Positions 1-11,027 of a stretch of DNA of 64,000 nt are shown here, piece after piece. The notes under the pieces are model-generated. The model was not told the DNA's origin. It ran no database searches and worked only from the letters and a program-made list of their open reading frames with translations. The DNA comes from Rhabdophis nuchalis (Eukaryota > Chordata > Lepidosauria > Squamata > Natricidae): assembly GCA_039707465.1 (NCBI GenBank), contig CM077648.1, forward strand, positions 29,763,119-29,827,118, written 5' to 3'. Within the stretch, counting starts at the first letter, position 1, and each line of letters starts with the position of its first letter. The translations under genes and the position numbers were made by a program.

Positions 1-1619
1 TCCAGTCAGGTGCAGCGGTGTAGACACAAAAGATGACCTTGGGCTTCTAGAAAGGAATTTTTTATTTTAACAACAACATATTCTACTCCTTATTATTGCC
101 CCCCCCCAATTCCCCACTAATGAAACAGCATAGTAAAATAAGAGAGAGTGTGGCAGGCCAAAGATCCTAAAAGGAATTTAACTGCAGGTTTGATACACGA
201 TTAGGGTTGGGGTATAGTTCATGCATATTTTAATTTGTATAAAAGAGGATGAGGAATCTGCAGGTTATATATCACACTGGATACCACTTCTCTAGCTCTT
301 CAATTTCCCCATGATTGTACAACTATAATTTAAGAGTTCAACGCAATTTTTTCCTGAAAAAAAATATTATGCCTCATATGTTTAATGTAATTATTTCTAT
401 CCAACCTATTGATACTCTTCGATGCTTTCGGAACTGGTTGAAAATGTTGCCCATGTTCCCTCTCATGATATCATCAGCCTTTATCTTGCAGCCCAAAAAC
501 TCAAAATTCTTTTTTTTTTTTTTGCATGTGTGCGTGAGAGAAAGAAAGAGATAAAAATTCAGGGTATAATGAATGAATATTGACTGAGTCTGAGTATGTA
601 AGCAATACAAAATAAATAAATTGAGGAGATTTAGTCAAATAAATAGAATAAATGAAGATCAAATCTCAAAACACTCTTGAAACAAGAGTGAATGGTGAAA
701 CCAAAATCAAAGGGAAGACCGAAACTTGTGATTGATGGGAGTTGATAAAATATTCAAAAATAGGAGTAAAGACAAGAGGCAATGCTGAGTGAATCATTGT
801 ACGAATATGGTGAAAACAAGAATGGTTTGTAAATATTGAAAAGGATAATGATTGGTGTTGGTGTAAACTAGATTTAGTTAAATTTCCTTTCTTTCCTCTT
901 ATCATCTTTCTTTAACGTGTTCCTATTGTCATATGCTAAAAAAAAAAAAATTACCCTACAATTATTCATTCTTTTTCTGCACTTTACAGAATGTTACTTT
1001 CTCTGAAAGGGAAATAAACAACTGGATCAACATGGCTTGGGAACATTATCTTTTCAGATATGTGATTAATTAAGAATATTTTCTATGCCTAATAGAAGGC
1101 TATCTTACCATATCTTAATCATAATAGAACTCAGATGTAAAGATGCATTATCAGAATACGTTTCATTACAAATCATTTCCGTTCAATCTTTCAAAGGTTA
1201 TCTCTAAATATTTTCTTTTATGTTACTTTACAGCTACAATTTAGAAATATAATCAGAAGCCAAAACCTGCATTTAAAGAATCTTCTGCAACACAATAACA
1301 TTCTAACATAAATCGCATCAATTTTGTGCAAATTTTTAACACTGTAATAATAAGAAAAATCATCATAATTTGTCAATGCATAAATTTTATGCAAATGTCT
1401 TCTTAATTTTTTTCCCTAGAACTAAATTGCATGAAATGTTAAATGCCTAGTCTGCAACTGTTGTTTTATTTTTAGATGACCCTGGTGAAATTGTGGGGTG
1501 GTAATTCTGATTGCGATCATTATCTGCAATTTAATCTTCCTAACTGGTGTCTCCCTTTTATATGCAATTTTTTTAAAAAAAAATAGATCAGTGCCAATTT
1601 ACTATTATTATGATAATGC
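1..1619. other. AT-rich stretch without recognised features
   Basis: This stretch has several homopolymer A or T runs and only short open frames of low-complexity composition. I see no repeat family, splice-bounded exon or RNA gene that I can support. Confidence 0.6.
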
Positions 1620-3340
1620 GAAGTCACAACAACCAGTTATTTAGCTGATATTGGACTTCACACACATCAAGTTCTTCCCAAGAATCTAGGATGTTGTAAT
1701 GTATTGGTGTAGTATATGTGCAGAGTAGCCCTTTATAAACAACAGATGGGAATTTTGTCAATGTGCAAATCTCCCATCCAAGATTTTTAGATACTGTATA
1801 GTATCCAGTGTGCCAATAACCACTGGGATCACCAAAGATTAGTTTATGCTCTAAACGTTCAACTTTGATTTTCAAACCGTGATACTTTGTCATCTTCACA
1901 AATTCTTTGTCTTCTATTCTACTATCTCATAGTATAGCCATATCAATTATCCAAACTTTGTGTTATGCACGAAGACTTTATCAGTTTCTATTCGGAATAT
2001 TTTAACCTGCCCATTTTCAAATGCTTTTTCATCTCTATGTTCCAAGCATTTTTTCATTACTGGCAGATAATCAATTTTACAGGTATTCTGGTGAATCGTT
2101 TGGTGACAGTGGTATGTTATTAATAAGTTTATACAGTACAATCTTATTGCATGAGCTGAGTACATAAGCCACTATATTTTTGCTTCTTTGCACAATCTGC
2201 ACATTGAATAATTTGATGATTTTTCTCTCCTGCTTTGACTGAATTAATTCAAGTTGTGTGCTCTTGAGCAGACAAAATCAAGCCTTCAGTTTCTTTTCTT
2301 TTTTTAGTTATTTTTTTAGTATCTAGTTGTGAGTCATAGCCAGGGTTTATTTTTAGCCACTTTCCTCTTGAACTTTTATCGAAATTGAACATGAAATACT
2401 TTACAGTATTTTGTCTTTACAGTCCTTGACTTACAACCACAATTGAGCCCAACATTTCTGTTGTTAAATGAGACATTTGTTAAGTGAGTTTTGCCCCGTT
2501 TTACAACCTTTTTTCGCTAGAATTGTTAAGTGAATCAATGGAAGTGTTAAATTAGGTTGTTAACCAATTTCATTGTAATTTTATTACAATCTTATTACAA
2601 TGACAATAAATATTATTATTATTATTAAATGAATCTGGTTTTCCCATTCATTTTGCTTGTCAGGAGGTCACAAAAGATGCTCATTGAGACCCAGGAACAC
2701 TGCAACCACATAAATATGAGTCAGTTGCCAAGCATCTGAATTTTGATCACATGACCTTATGAATGCTGAAATGGTCATAATTGTGAAAACATGTCATACG
2801 TTACTTTTTTAAGGGGCTTCGAATGGTCATTAAGTGAACTTGTCAGTTGAGGACTATCTGTATCACATTATTTGATAGGCATGTATTATTTTCTGCATGT
2901 TCAATGAGTTTCAATTTTTTAATTTTCATCAATGCTTGATCTTGGCTGTCTTTTATATAAATAGCCAATGCATGATTTTATTCATCAATAGTTTGTTTGA
3001 TTTGAAATAAATCTCTGCTCCTACAGAGATTTATTTCAAGATTTATTTCAACTCTACTGTATTTCTGCTGGGCAGGTATAATCTACCAACATCACTGCAG
3101 GGATGTAATGCATAGTGAATAGTCATTAGCTTTTTTGCTTTTCAAGTCCAGTCGAGTTCAGCTTGTGTTGAGTAAATTATTTCAGCAGTTTATCATATGA
3201 CAGGTATGGTCCAGGAACTAACAGATTTGATGGTGTTTCTACCATTATTTCTTTTTCAATAGCAATTCTCTTTGGATGTATTTTATACTAATCACACTTA
3301 TAGCTTGTTTCCATGCCTGATTTTGCGTAAAACCATAAAA
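1620..3340 (-). mobile_element. Old R4/Dong-like LINE remnant, split by a MITE
   Basis: On the minus strand, degraded peptides match the three R4-like copies at 15.7-17.8 kb in order. They include SDVGRLYLP near 3.1 kb, a TEGLIL-like stretch near 2.27 kb, ENGQVKIFRIETDK near 2.0 kb (start of the restriction-like endonuclease region) and TKYHGLKIKVERL near 1.87 kb. Frames are broken many times, so this copy is much older than those at 15-17 kb. A TA-inserted MITE at 2420-2860 interrupts it. R4-clade elements carry a C-terminal restriction-like endonuclease rather than an APE type; that is family knowledge. Limits are approximate. Confidence 0.72.
2420..2860. mobile_element. TA-inserted MITE, Tigger/mariner-like, family 1
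   Basis: The left end begins CAGTCCTTGACTTACAACC. The reverse complement of the right end begins CAGATAGTCCTCAACTGACA. The two therefore form imperfect terminal inverted repeats of CAG-n-TCCTYRACTKACAA type, flanked by TA on both sides (2418-2419 and 2861-2862). The interior repeats the phrase GTTAAGTGA. A roughly 65-bp insertion at about 2560-2624 ends in an ATT repeat and looks like a retroposon tail. There is no coding capacity. Assignment to the Tigger/pogo group is inferred from CAG termini plus TA duplication. A second copy lies at 12178-12696 in opposite orientation. Confidence 0.72.
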
Positions 3341-3380
3341 TGCCCAAATATTTGTAGGCTTTATCCTAATGGATCTGGAT

Positions 3381-3613
3381 CAGAGGTGGTATTCAACAGG
3401 TTCTGACCAGTTCTGGAGAACCGGTAGCGGAAATTTTGAGTAGTTCATAGAACCAGTAAATACCACCTCTGACTGGCCCCTCCCATCTATTCTCTGCTTC
3501 CCAAGTCTCAGCTGATTGGGAGGGAATGGGGATTTTGCAGTAACCTTCCCCTGCCATGCCCACCAAGCCATGCCCACAGAACTGATAATAAAAGCTTTTG
3601 AATCCCACCACTG
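3381..3613. mobile_element. Non-autonomous hAT element, GAACCGGTAG family
   Basis: Ends are CAGAGGTGGTATTCA and the inverse of CAGTGGTGGGATTCA. Flanking octamers are ATCTGGAT (3373-3380) and GTCTGGAT (3614-3621), which match at 7 of 8 positions as expected for a hAT target duplication. The interior has the phrases GAACCGGTAGCGG and CATGCCCACCAAGCC, also seen in related copies at 10131, 20379 and 25637. No transposase is encoded. Confidence 0.82.
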
Positions 3614-5435
3614 GTCTGGATGGTTTGGCCATTTAGCATTTCAATTCCATTACTGTTTGTGATTTTACCCTGATTTCTTGCTAGACTAGCACATTTCTCT
3701 AGGTCAAATTCCGTTTCTATATTGTGCTAAACATTCTTATGGAATTTGTCAATAATTGGATTTCAATTTTTGATTTGCCATAAGGTTCAAATCACCAATA
3801 TAGTACAAACATAAGATTTTGATACAATGCAAACATGAGATTTTGCTCTTTGGTAGCCAAGATTTGTTTTCTTCAAATTCAAAATAAAAACCACTGAAAG
3901 TGAGGAATAGTTCACTCGGAAGATACTAACTAACTTTTCTCATGTTGAGAAGCCCATCTTTTTTTTAATTTCCAACCACCAAATCTATGTTCCACTGCTT
4001 CATTCTTTTTTCAATAGACATTTTAAACTTTTTACTGAAACTCCAGTTTCAGTACCTTTCACAATTGACTGGTGGTGATTTTTTAAAAATTGCTGATGAT
4101 ATTCGATATTTCTATTAGTAGTATTACAATTATTTTCAAAGTCTGGGTATTCTGCAAAACCAGTATCTGGAAATGGTTAGGTTAAATTGGAGGTACAGAC
4201 TTTTTGAGAGTTGTATGCAATAAAATTTCATTTTAATGTATGTCAATTAGTATACATTGAAAGTGACAATAAACTTATTCTAAATCTAAATATCCCCCTT
4301 CCTTTCTCTCTGAAATTCATCCCTGTTTTTTCTAACATCATCAGAATATTCACAATCCAATTTTACTGGACTTGGTTTTCTTTAATACTGATGTTTTAGA
4401 ATCATCATCTGTGACCACTTTGGATGTTTCATAAAAATGGAGAATAGAATGAATCAAAATTAAGATGTTCAGCATGATTCAAAGTCAGGGCAAACCATTT
4501 CAAACATCTAAGAAACCAAAGCAACTCCAGTATTCTTCAGATTTGGCTCCCAGTTAAATGAAACTGTAAAAGCCAGCAAAAAATGCCTATGCCTACTTTC
4601 CACAAACATCTATGTTGAAAACATTATGATCAACTAAAAGCAATTTTATCTCCAGTGGTTAAATCTGTAGGTATTACCCTCACTGCATTTTAATGAGTGT
4701 TAAAGCTATTATCTTTTCAATACAAGTCATATGCTAAAACAATTGACTGTTAGCTTTGTTGACAATCTCTTAATAACCTTTCCACAAGTTAGAATGAAGA
4801 TAAATGTGCAGTCTTATGTGGTTCATGGGTAAATGCACTAAGACTTTGCAATTTTGATTCAGCACATGGACAATTGCTGGTTGCAATTGTTTTTTTTCAG
4901 TCCTAAGTATCCATTGGAATCTGTACATGTTCCATTTGGTTGATGTACCAAACCAGACAGTTATAGAAATACAAATGACAGACTCAATAATTTCTCTATA
5001 GAACTGTATCAATTGTTCTTGAGACAGGCTGAACTTTCGGAGTTAATGCAGGAAGAAATTCTTTGTTGTGCCTTTTTAATGATGAATCTAATATTGTGTC
5101 AATTTCAAATCCTGGGAAATTATAGAATCCAAAAATCTGAAGGATTCTTTATAAAATAAATAAATAAATATCCCTACCTTCCATCTCCCACTGACAAAAC
5201 CAGAAAGATCTGTGTTTAAAACCCATGCTAGGAGTGCAAAAAAATAAATAAAAGATATTTATATGGCTTGGCCACACAAATTGTTTCAGTAAAAAGCAAC
5301 TAACTATAGTGGTTCAGTGGGTGGGTGACTATGTATAAAATACTGTGGAGGACCTCATGTTTCTACTCTTCTAGATATATGTGTGAAGTAAAACTGAGTC
5401 AAAGATATTCCTTGAAGGCATCGTCTAAATGTGAG
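3614..5435. other. AT-rich unique stretch
   Basis: No repeat family, long frame or RNA gene is recognised here. A phrase near 4255-4285 (GTGACAATAAACTTATTCT) resembles a short retroposon tail, but nothing upstream supports a full element. Confidence 0.5.
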
Positions 5436-5590
5436 TTCTATTTATTATTTTATTTTATTTACTAAATTTTTATGCTGTCCATCTCCTGCAAGGTAAGTTT
5501 GGAAAGCTTACAAGATGATAAAACATGTAGAAAATAAGTAAAATATTAAAACATTAAGGTTATGCAGATTAAAATATTATTAAAAACTAT
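5436..5590 (-). mobile_element. Degenerate L2/CR1-type LINE 3' end
   Basis: The stretch starts with a TTTATTT-rich tail followed by TTTATGCTGTCCATCTCC. It resembles a decayed version of the ACCGCCC phrase that follows the tail in the L2-like copies at 40.3 and 41.3 kb. If so, the element is on the minus strand with its 3' end at the left. No coding part survives. Confidence 0.4.
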
Positions 5591-5797
5591 ACTGCAACTG
5601 CAACTAAGAAGATAAAAGACGGATGGGATACTATTGAGTATTCCTTTTTCTTGAATAGACATTTAGTTTATTAGGGTAGTTGAAGACAAGTAGTTTAGTT
5701 GTTACCATACTTTTAAAGAACTATTGCTAAAATATTTCCTGCTATTAAAAATAAAATTGTTAAAAAGAATTTAGGAGAGGATTCACTTTTAATCATA

Positions 5798-6035
5798 TAG
5801 GGTGGCATGGCAACCTAGAAGTGAAAACTCTTGTTTCCCAATCGGAAGGCTGAGAGTTCAATCGTTAACCAGAGACAGATGTTTCTCTATCGGCACAAAG
5901 AGAAAATCTCTGCTGTGAACTTTGTGTAGGCATCAGGAAAGGCATCCAGCAAGTAAACACTCAACTCCATTCAGATTCCCAACCCCACCCCAAAACAAGG
6001 GATTACAGGGTCATAAAAAGGGGGAAAGAAATTCA
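5798..6035 (+). mobile_element. tRNA-derived SINE-like element
   Basis: A GGTGGCATGGCAACC-type A-box region is followed by CCCAATCGGAAGGCTGAG and a B-box-like GAGTTCAATCG about 45 bases on. This spacing suits a tRNA-related pol III promoter. The body contains GGCATCAGGAAAGGCATCCAG. The family name is not known to me. Target duplications were not found. Confidence 0.5.
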
Positions 6036-6559
6036 CTTAATAAAATAAGCTATGTTTTAATCCACTCAAGTACCGGTTCCTGTTGGTACAAAAGTGGGAA
6101 TGGCTAAAAGTTAAGTATTTTACTCTCCTCAGAGTTCTTACCTCTAGATTAAGTCAAACTCACATAAACAATTTCCTGCAAAAAAAGACACTTAAATCTC
6201 AGATGGACACTGAATCATGTAACCAGAATAAGTGGTTTCCAACTGTATCTGAATCATAGCAAATTCATTAAGCCTATAAAAATGTTATAAAATTCCATAA
6301 AGATTAACATTGCAGGGTAATAACAATATATGATAAAGCTAAATAAATGACATTGTACAATAATGAAGGTATTTTCTGAAACTGCCAAAATGTAATGATC
6401 TTTGAGAACTACTGAAGAATAGGTATGCTTGGCGAATACTGGAGAAGTAGCAGGTACAGTAGCTTGAGGAGGAATCTAAATCCATCTGTCTCAAATTAAT
6501 ACCTTGGAAGATTCTAGTGAAGATCAGAAAGAGACTGATCTGTAAATAGTAGTGGGAGT

Positions 6560-6795
6560 GTAACAAAGTGGTAATTACTGGAAATCAGCATGGATTTACC
6601 AAAAACAGGTCTTGTCAGATTAACCTTTCATCATTCCCTTGATCAGATCATTTTTGTAGCAGGTTGTCAGAATGCTGGAGACATACCTTTATTGTAACAA
6701 AGCATCTGGCAGAATATTCTGAGACATTCTAATTAGCAAACTAGTTAAGTGTGGTATGGATGGTATGACAACTAAGTGGATACACAGCAGGCAGG
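6560..6795 (+). mobile_element. CR1-type LINE fragment, reverse-transcriptase region
   Basis: The plus strand reads through degraded CR1 reverse-transcriptase phrases. GGAAATCAGCATGGATTTACC encodes a GNQHGFT-like motif. ACATTCTAATTAGCAAACTAG encodes an ILISKL-like motif, and AAGTGGATACACA a WIH-like motif. Stops and frameshifts show it is dead. Both ends are eroded. Confidence 0.6.
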
Positions 6796-6964
6796 AAAAT
6801 TATACTTTAATGGTAGTCATCATGGTTCTTCATAAATCTGATTAAGTTATTGAGTGGATTGCCATAATGTTCAGCCCTGCTGAATGCGCTTCGATGTTTT
6901 GAATTAATTATTTCGTCAGATGAAATGCTAAAATAAAATTTATAGGCCACAGAAAATTGGATTT

Positions 6965-9370
6965 TGATTTTTTTTTTGATTTTATTGAATTTATACCCCG
7001 CCTTTCTCCAAACGGACCCAGGGCGGCGCACAGGAATATTAAAAAACATACAAACATATAAAACTTTTTAAAAAAACTTATTCGACTAAAAACCTGTGCT
7101 AAACCGAATTAAAATCCCCATTTTAAAACTATCTATGAGTCAGGATTGGAGGCTATGCTAGGCCGGCTAGTTGGAATAGGTGTGTCTTCAGACACTTGCG
7201 GAAGAGGCGGAGGTCGGAGATGGTGCGGAGTTCAGGGGATAAGTCGTTCCAAAGGGCTGGTCCCGCCACAGAGAAGGCTCTCCCCCTGGGTGTCGCCAGT
7301 CGGCATTGTCCGGCCAACGGCACCCTGAGGAGACCCTCTCTGTGGGAGCGTATCGGTCTGAGGGATGTATGGGGCAGGAGGCGGTCTCGCATATAACTAG
7401 GCCCCGAGCCGTGGAGCGCTTTAAAGATGGTCATTAGAACCTTGAAGCGCACCCGAAAGACCACAGGAAGCCAGTGCAGCTCGCGCAGGATTGGTGTTAT
7501 ATGGGAGTGTCTAGGCGCTCCCATAATCACCCGCGCGGCTGCGTTCTGGACTAGCTGTAGCTTTCGGGTGCACCTCAAGGGAAGCCCCATGTAGAGAGCA
7601 TTACAGTAGTCGAGTCGAGACGTGACGAGTGCTTGAGTGACTGTGCGTAAGGCACCCCGGTCCAGTAAGGGGCGCAATTGGCGCATCAGGCGTACCTGAT
7701 GAAACGCCCCCCTGGCCACGGCTGCCACATGGTCATCCATAGACAGCCGGGAGTCCAGGAGGACACCCAAATTGCGCGCCCTCTCCACGGGGGCCAGTGT
7801 TTCGCCCCCAATGGCCAGAGTTGGAATAATCTGGCTGAATCGGGGCGCCGGAAGCCACAGCCACTCAGTCTTGGACGGGTTGAGCCTGAGTTTGTTGCTA
7901 CCCATCCAGATCCGTACGGCCTCCAAACACCGGGACATAACCTCGACGGCATCATTGGGGTGGTCTGGGGTGGATATGTACAACTGAGTATCATCAGCGT
8001 ACAGATGATATCCCACCCCAAAACCACGGATGATCTCACCCAGCGGCTTCATATATGTGTTGAACAGTAGGGGCGAGAGGACCGACCCCTGAGGTACCCC
8101 ACATATGAGGGGCCTCGAGGCTGACCTCTGCCCCCCTGCCAACACACATTGCGACCGACCAGAGAGGTAGGACAAGAACCACCGCAAAACGGTGCCTCCC
8201 AGCCCCAACCCCCCCAGTCGGCGCAATAGGATACCATGGTCGATGGTATCAAAAGCCGCTGAGAGGTCTAATAGGACTAGGATAGAGGAAAATCCTCTAT
8301 CCCGCGCCCTCCAGAGATCATCAACCAATGCGACCAATGCCGTCTTGGTGCTGTGCCCGGGTCGGAAGCCGGACTGGCGCGGGTCTAGATAATCAACTTC
8401 CTCCAAGTGTCGTGGAAACTGTTGAGCCACCACACTCTCAACAATCTTCACTAAAAAGTGAAGGTTGGAGACGGGACGATAGTTCTCTAATAATGCTGGA
8501 TCCAGGGACGGCTTCTTGAGGAGGGGCCTTACTACCGCCTCTTTCAAGACGGCGGGCAAGGACCCCTCACTCAGAAATGCGTTGACAATGCCCTGGAGCC
8601 AGCCTCGTGTCGTCTCCCAGGATGCCAGTACAAGCCAGGAGGGACACGGGTCCAATAAACATGTGGTAGCCCTAAGTCTCTTTGACAACTTGTCCATATC
8701 CTCGGTAGTAACAAAATCAAACTCCTCCCATGATGGTGTCACAAGAATAGCCTCGGCACGCTCGACTGGGCCACTGTCGATGGAGGGTAACTCGCTCCCA
8801 ATCCGAGTGATTTTCTCCTGCAGATAAATCCCAAATTCCTCTGCTCGACCCTGTAAAGGGGCTTCCCGCGGCCTCTGTTGGAGGAGGGAGCGGGTCACCC
8901 CAAACAGGGCGGCAGGGCGGTTATCTGCGGATGCAATAAGAGTGGCACAATACTCACGTTTGGCCACTCTTATCGCCACTAAGTAAGTCCTAATATGGTC
9001 TCTCACTAGTGTTCGGTCGGCTTCGGAGTGAGATGATCTCCATCTGCTCTCTAGGCGTCTCTTGTGGCGCTTCATCTCCCTGAGCCCCTCGGTAAACCAA
9101 GGAGCCCAGGTGGTTCGTCGCCGCAAGAGAGGCCGCAAGGGCGCGATTCGGTCCAAGGCCCCCGTGGCCGCACTTAACCATGCGGCCACTAGGTCCTCAG
9201 TCGAGTCGCGGGGTAAGTCCACAGGAATTGGCACAAGCTGCCTTTGGAACCTTATCGGGTCCATCAGGAGCCTGGGGCGGAACCATATAGGAATGTCCGG
9301 TTCCGCCTCCCCGCAGTGAGTTGTAGTGATCGGAAAGTCGAGCCGAAGGAGAGCGTGATCTGTCCATGAC
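6965..9370 (-). mobile_element. 5'-truncated L2-like LINE
   Basis: The element runs leftward. Its 3' end is an A/T tail preceded by the GGCGGGGTATAAATT phrase (reverse of 6975-7005). The body is an open reverse-transcriptase frame. The 5' end breaks inside the last part of the endonuclease domain, a normal outcome of incomplete target-primed reverse transcription. CpG and GC content are well above the flanks. No clear target duplication was found. A 25-bp tandem repeat starts at 9371, just outside the 5' junction. Confidence 0.85.
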
Positions 9371-9381
9371 GATGAACACAA
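7153..9381 (-). CDS. L2-like LINE ORF2 fragment: endonuclease end plus reverse transcriptase
   Basis: The frame is 742 codons without a stop, unusual for a fossil and a sign of a young copy. Residues 6-12 (WTDHALL) correspond to the terminal SDH-type motif of the APE endonuclease; the rest of that domain is missing. The reverse transcriptase covers about residues 280-520. It has LDLSAAFDTIDH (371-382, first catalytic Asp near 372), GVPQGSVLSPLLF (428-440) and the catalytic box YADDTQLYIS (461-470). A conserved C-terminal region (about 608-742) carries VQNAAARV, HITPILRELHWLPV and AFSVAGPALWNDL. There is no native start: the first codon in frame is TTG in flanking sequence. In intact elements this protein nicks DNA and copies the RNA at the target; this copy lacks the nicking domain. 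YADDTQLYIS and the C-terminal block favour L2 over CR1. Confidence 0.85.
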   Translation of the reverse strand: MCSSSWTDHALLRLDFPITTTHCGEAEPDIPIWFRPRLLMDPIRFQRQLVPIPVDLPRDSTEDLVAAWLSAATGALDRIAPLRPLLRRRTTWAPWFTEGLREMKRHKRRLESRWRSSHSEADRTLVRDHIRTYLVAIRVAKREYCATLIASADNRPAALFGVTRSLLQQRPREAPLQGRAEEFGIYLQEKITRIGSELPSIDSGPVERAEAILVTPSWEEFDFVTTEDMDKLSKRLRATTCLLDPCPSWLVLASWETTRGWLQGIVNAFLSEGSLPAVLKEAVVRPLLKKPSLDPALLENYRPVSNLHFLVKIVESVVAQQFPRHLEEVDYLDPRQSGFRPGHSTKTALVALVDDLWRARDRGFSSILVLLDLSAAFDTIDHGILLRRLGGLGLGGTVLRWFLSYLSGRSQCVLAGGQRSASRPLICGVPQGSVLSPLLFNTYMKPLGEIIRGFGVGYHLYADDTQLYISTPDHPNDAVEVMSRCLEAVRIWMGSNKLRLNPSKTEWLWLPAPRFSQIIPTLAIGGETLAPVERARNLGVLLDSRLSMDDHVAAVARGAFHQVRLMRQLRPLLDRGALRTVTQALVTSRLDYCNALYMGLPLRCTRKLQLVQNAAARVIMGAPRHSHITPILRELHWLPVVFRVRFKVLMTIFKALHGSGPSYMRDRLLPHTSLRPIRSHREGLLRVPLAGQCRLATPRGRAFSVAGPALWNDLSPELRTISDLRLFRKCLKTHLFQLAGLA

Positions 9382-9423
9382 AAATAAAGGTAAAAGCAGA
9401 TGAACACAAAAATAAAGGTAAAA
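9371..9423. repeat. Two tandem copies of a 25-28 bp unit
   Basis: The unit GATGAACACAAAAATAAAGG continues TAAAA and occurs at 9371-9395 and 9399-9423. It abuts the 5' junction of the L2-like element. Confidence 0.9.
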
Positions 9424-10122
9424 TCAGAAAAATATTTTATTTGTATTTGTGTGTGTTTAGAATGCTTTTATAATCTTTTCATTATCATCATCAAGATAAA
9501 AAGGAGATATACTCTTAGATTATTTATTATCTATCTACTGTCTGTCTGTCTATCTCTGATATAAATACAATTAGCATTTTTTGTCTCCCTTTCGAGTGAT
9601 TGCTTGAAACCTAACTAGGTAATGGTAATTAAATATTAGCCTTTGAATTAAAACAAAGCCCAATGCAACCTAAGCAATGTTCAGGCAGTAATTTCATAGT
9701 TTAAAAATCCAATATCCATGAAATACAAAATATGTCATTAGTAGAAACAGTGTATAATCTTTTCTACTTGGCTTGACTATCATTTAACTAATTTAACATT
9801 AGTAATAAAAATAACACAGAAAGTACAAGAACACGAAGGCATAATGGAGACAGATAGAACTGTGTTTTATTTACTTCTCTCTACAAGTAATAAGTTTTCA
9901 ATTCTTTACTAATTCTGAAAGTAAGTAGATTTGTTGCATTGAACACATTTTAAATTCAGAAGAAAAACTAGACTAGAGAAATTCAGGAGAAACGTATTCT
10001 TTTGTTTTAGGGAAAGAGGGTCAAAGAAAACAGAGCACAACTCAGCCATTCAAAAGAAAAATTTTTCCAGGCTACAAGAAAAGAGAGCAGAGGTATCCAT
10101 GGAGTAATCATGTAAAAGAAAG
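9424..10122. other. AT-rich unique stretch
   Basis: A short CTGT/CTAT simple repeat lies at about 9525-9556. Nothing else is recognised. Confidence 0.5.
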
Positions 10123-10130
10123 ATGCTAAT

Positions 10131-10275
10131 CAGAGGTGGGTTTCTGCTGGTTCGGCCCAGATCGGGCGGACCGGTAGTGGCATAGGGAGGCTCCGTTCAC
10201 CCACCCAGACGCAGAAGCATCACGTGTGCACGCACACACACAAACCAGTAGTAAAAAATTGGAAACCCACTACTG
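10131..10275. mobile_element. Non-autonomous hAT element, GAACCGGTAG family
   Basis: Ends are CAGAGGTGGGTTTC and the inverse of CAGTAGTGGGTTTCC. Flanks ATGCTAAT (10123-10130) and ATGCTAAC (10276-10283) match at 7 of 8. The interior has GGTTCGGCCC and GACCGGTAGTGG plus a short CA repeat. Confidence 0.85.
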
Positions 10276-10346
10276 ATGCTAACCAAAATCATATATAATC
10301 AAAACCCAACTATTTTACATGCAAAGGGCAGCACTTTGATTACATG

Positions 10347-10467
10347 CTTGTGACCTACCATCTTGATTTTATTTTAATTCCATCCACTCCCTTGAAGAGA
10401 CACTCCCATCACTCCCAGGACACTTGTGACCTACCATCTTGATTTTATTTTAATTCCATCCACTCCC
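10347..10467. repeat. 45-bp direct repeat with 76-bp period
   Basis: The block beginning CTTGTGACCTACCATCTTGA is identical at 10347-10391 and 10423-10467. It looks like a local tandem duplication with some divergence of the 31-bp spacer. Confidence 0.9.
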
Positions 10468-11027
10468 ACTTCTGAAAGAGACACATTTAGAGATAAGTTC
10501 AGTGAATCCAACGAAAGGCACATGTTTCATTATTGTCATCCTGAATCTGCACTTGGCTCTGTGTTAGCAACAACTTATAACCAAGATGCATTTGCAGCAA
10601 GGGCATGGAGCCAACTGCAGATTGTTTTGGATGGTGAAAGCTGACTTGGTCCCTGAGTGGTATATCAAATATTATGCTCCAGAATCTATGGGAGCCAGGA
10701 TTGAAAAGAGAGCCAGGAAACTAAATGATTACTTTCAATTTAATTTCATTGTAATCTAGTTAATTAAGTATAGCTAATGGGTCCTAACAAGGAGAAGGGC
10801 GGGGTATAAATTCGAAATAAAAAATAAAATAAAAAATAATTCCTGCCTTTAAAAGTATTATTTTTAAAAATGCATTTTAATTAAAATTAGACATTGGTGG
10901 AACCTTTTGGAAGACCTCAGGTTATGAGTCAGGATCACCAGATTTGACAACATTCTCAGAATGCATGATTTGTCCCTGAGATTAAGTTAGGGAAAGCAGG
11001 AAAGTTGCAGAATGAGACTGGGTGAAC
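10468..11027. other. Unique stretch with a possible retroposon tail
   Basis: At about 10785-10835 the phrase AAGGGCGGGGTATAAATTCG is followed by an AATAAA-rich tail. It matches the 3' end of the L2-like copy at 6965 in the opposite orientation. I cannot place a body upstream of it with confidence. Confidence 0.45.

Noticed and set aside
7146..9319. Plus-strand frames opposite the L2-like element
   Set aside because: They are shadows of the 742-codon reverse-transcriptase frame.
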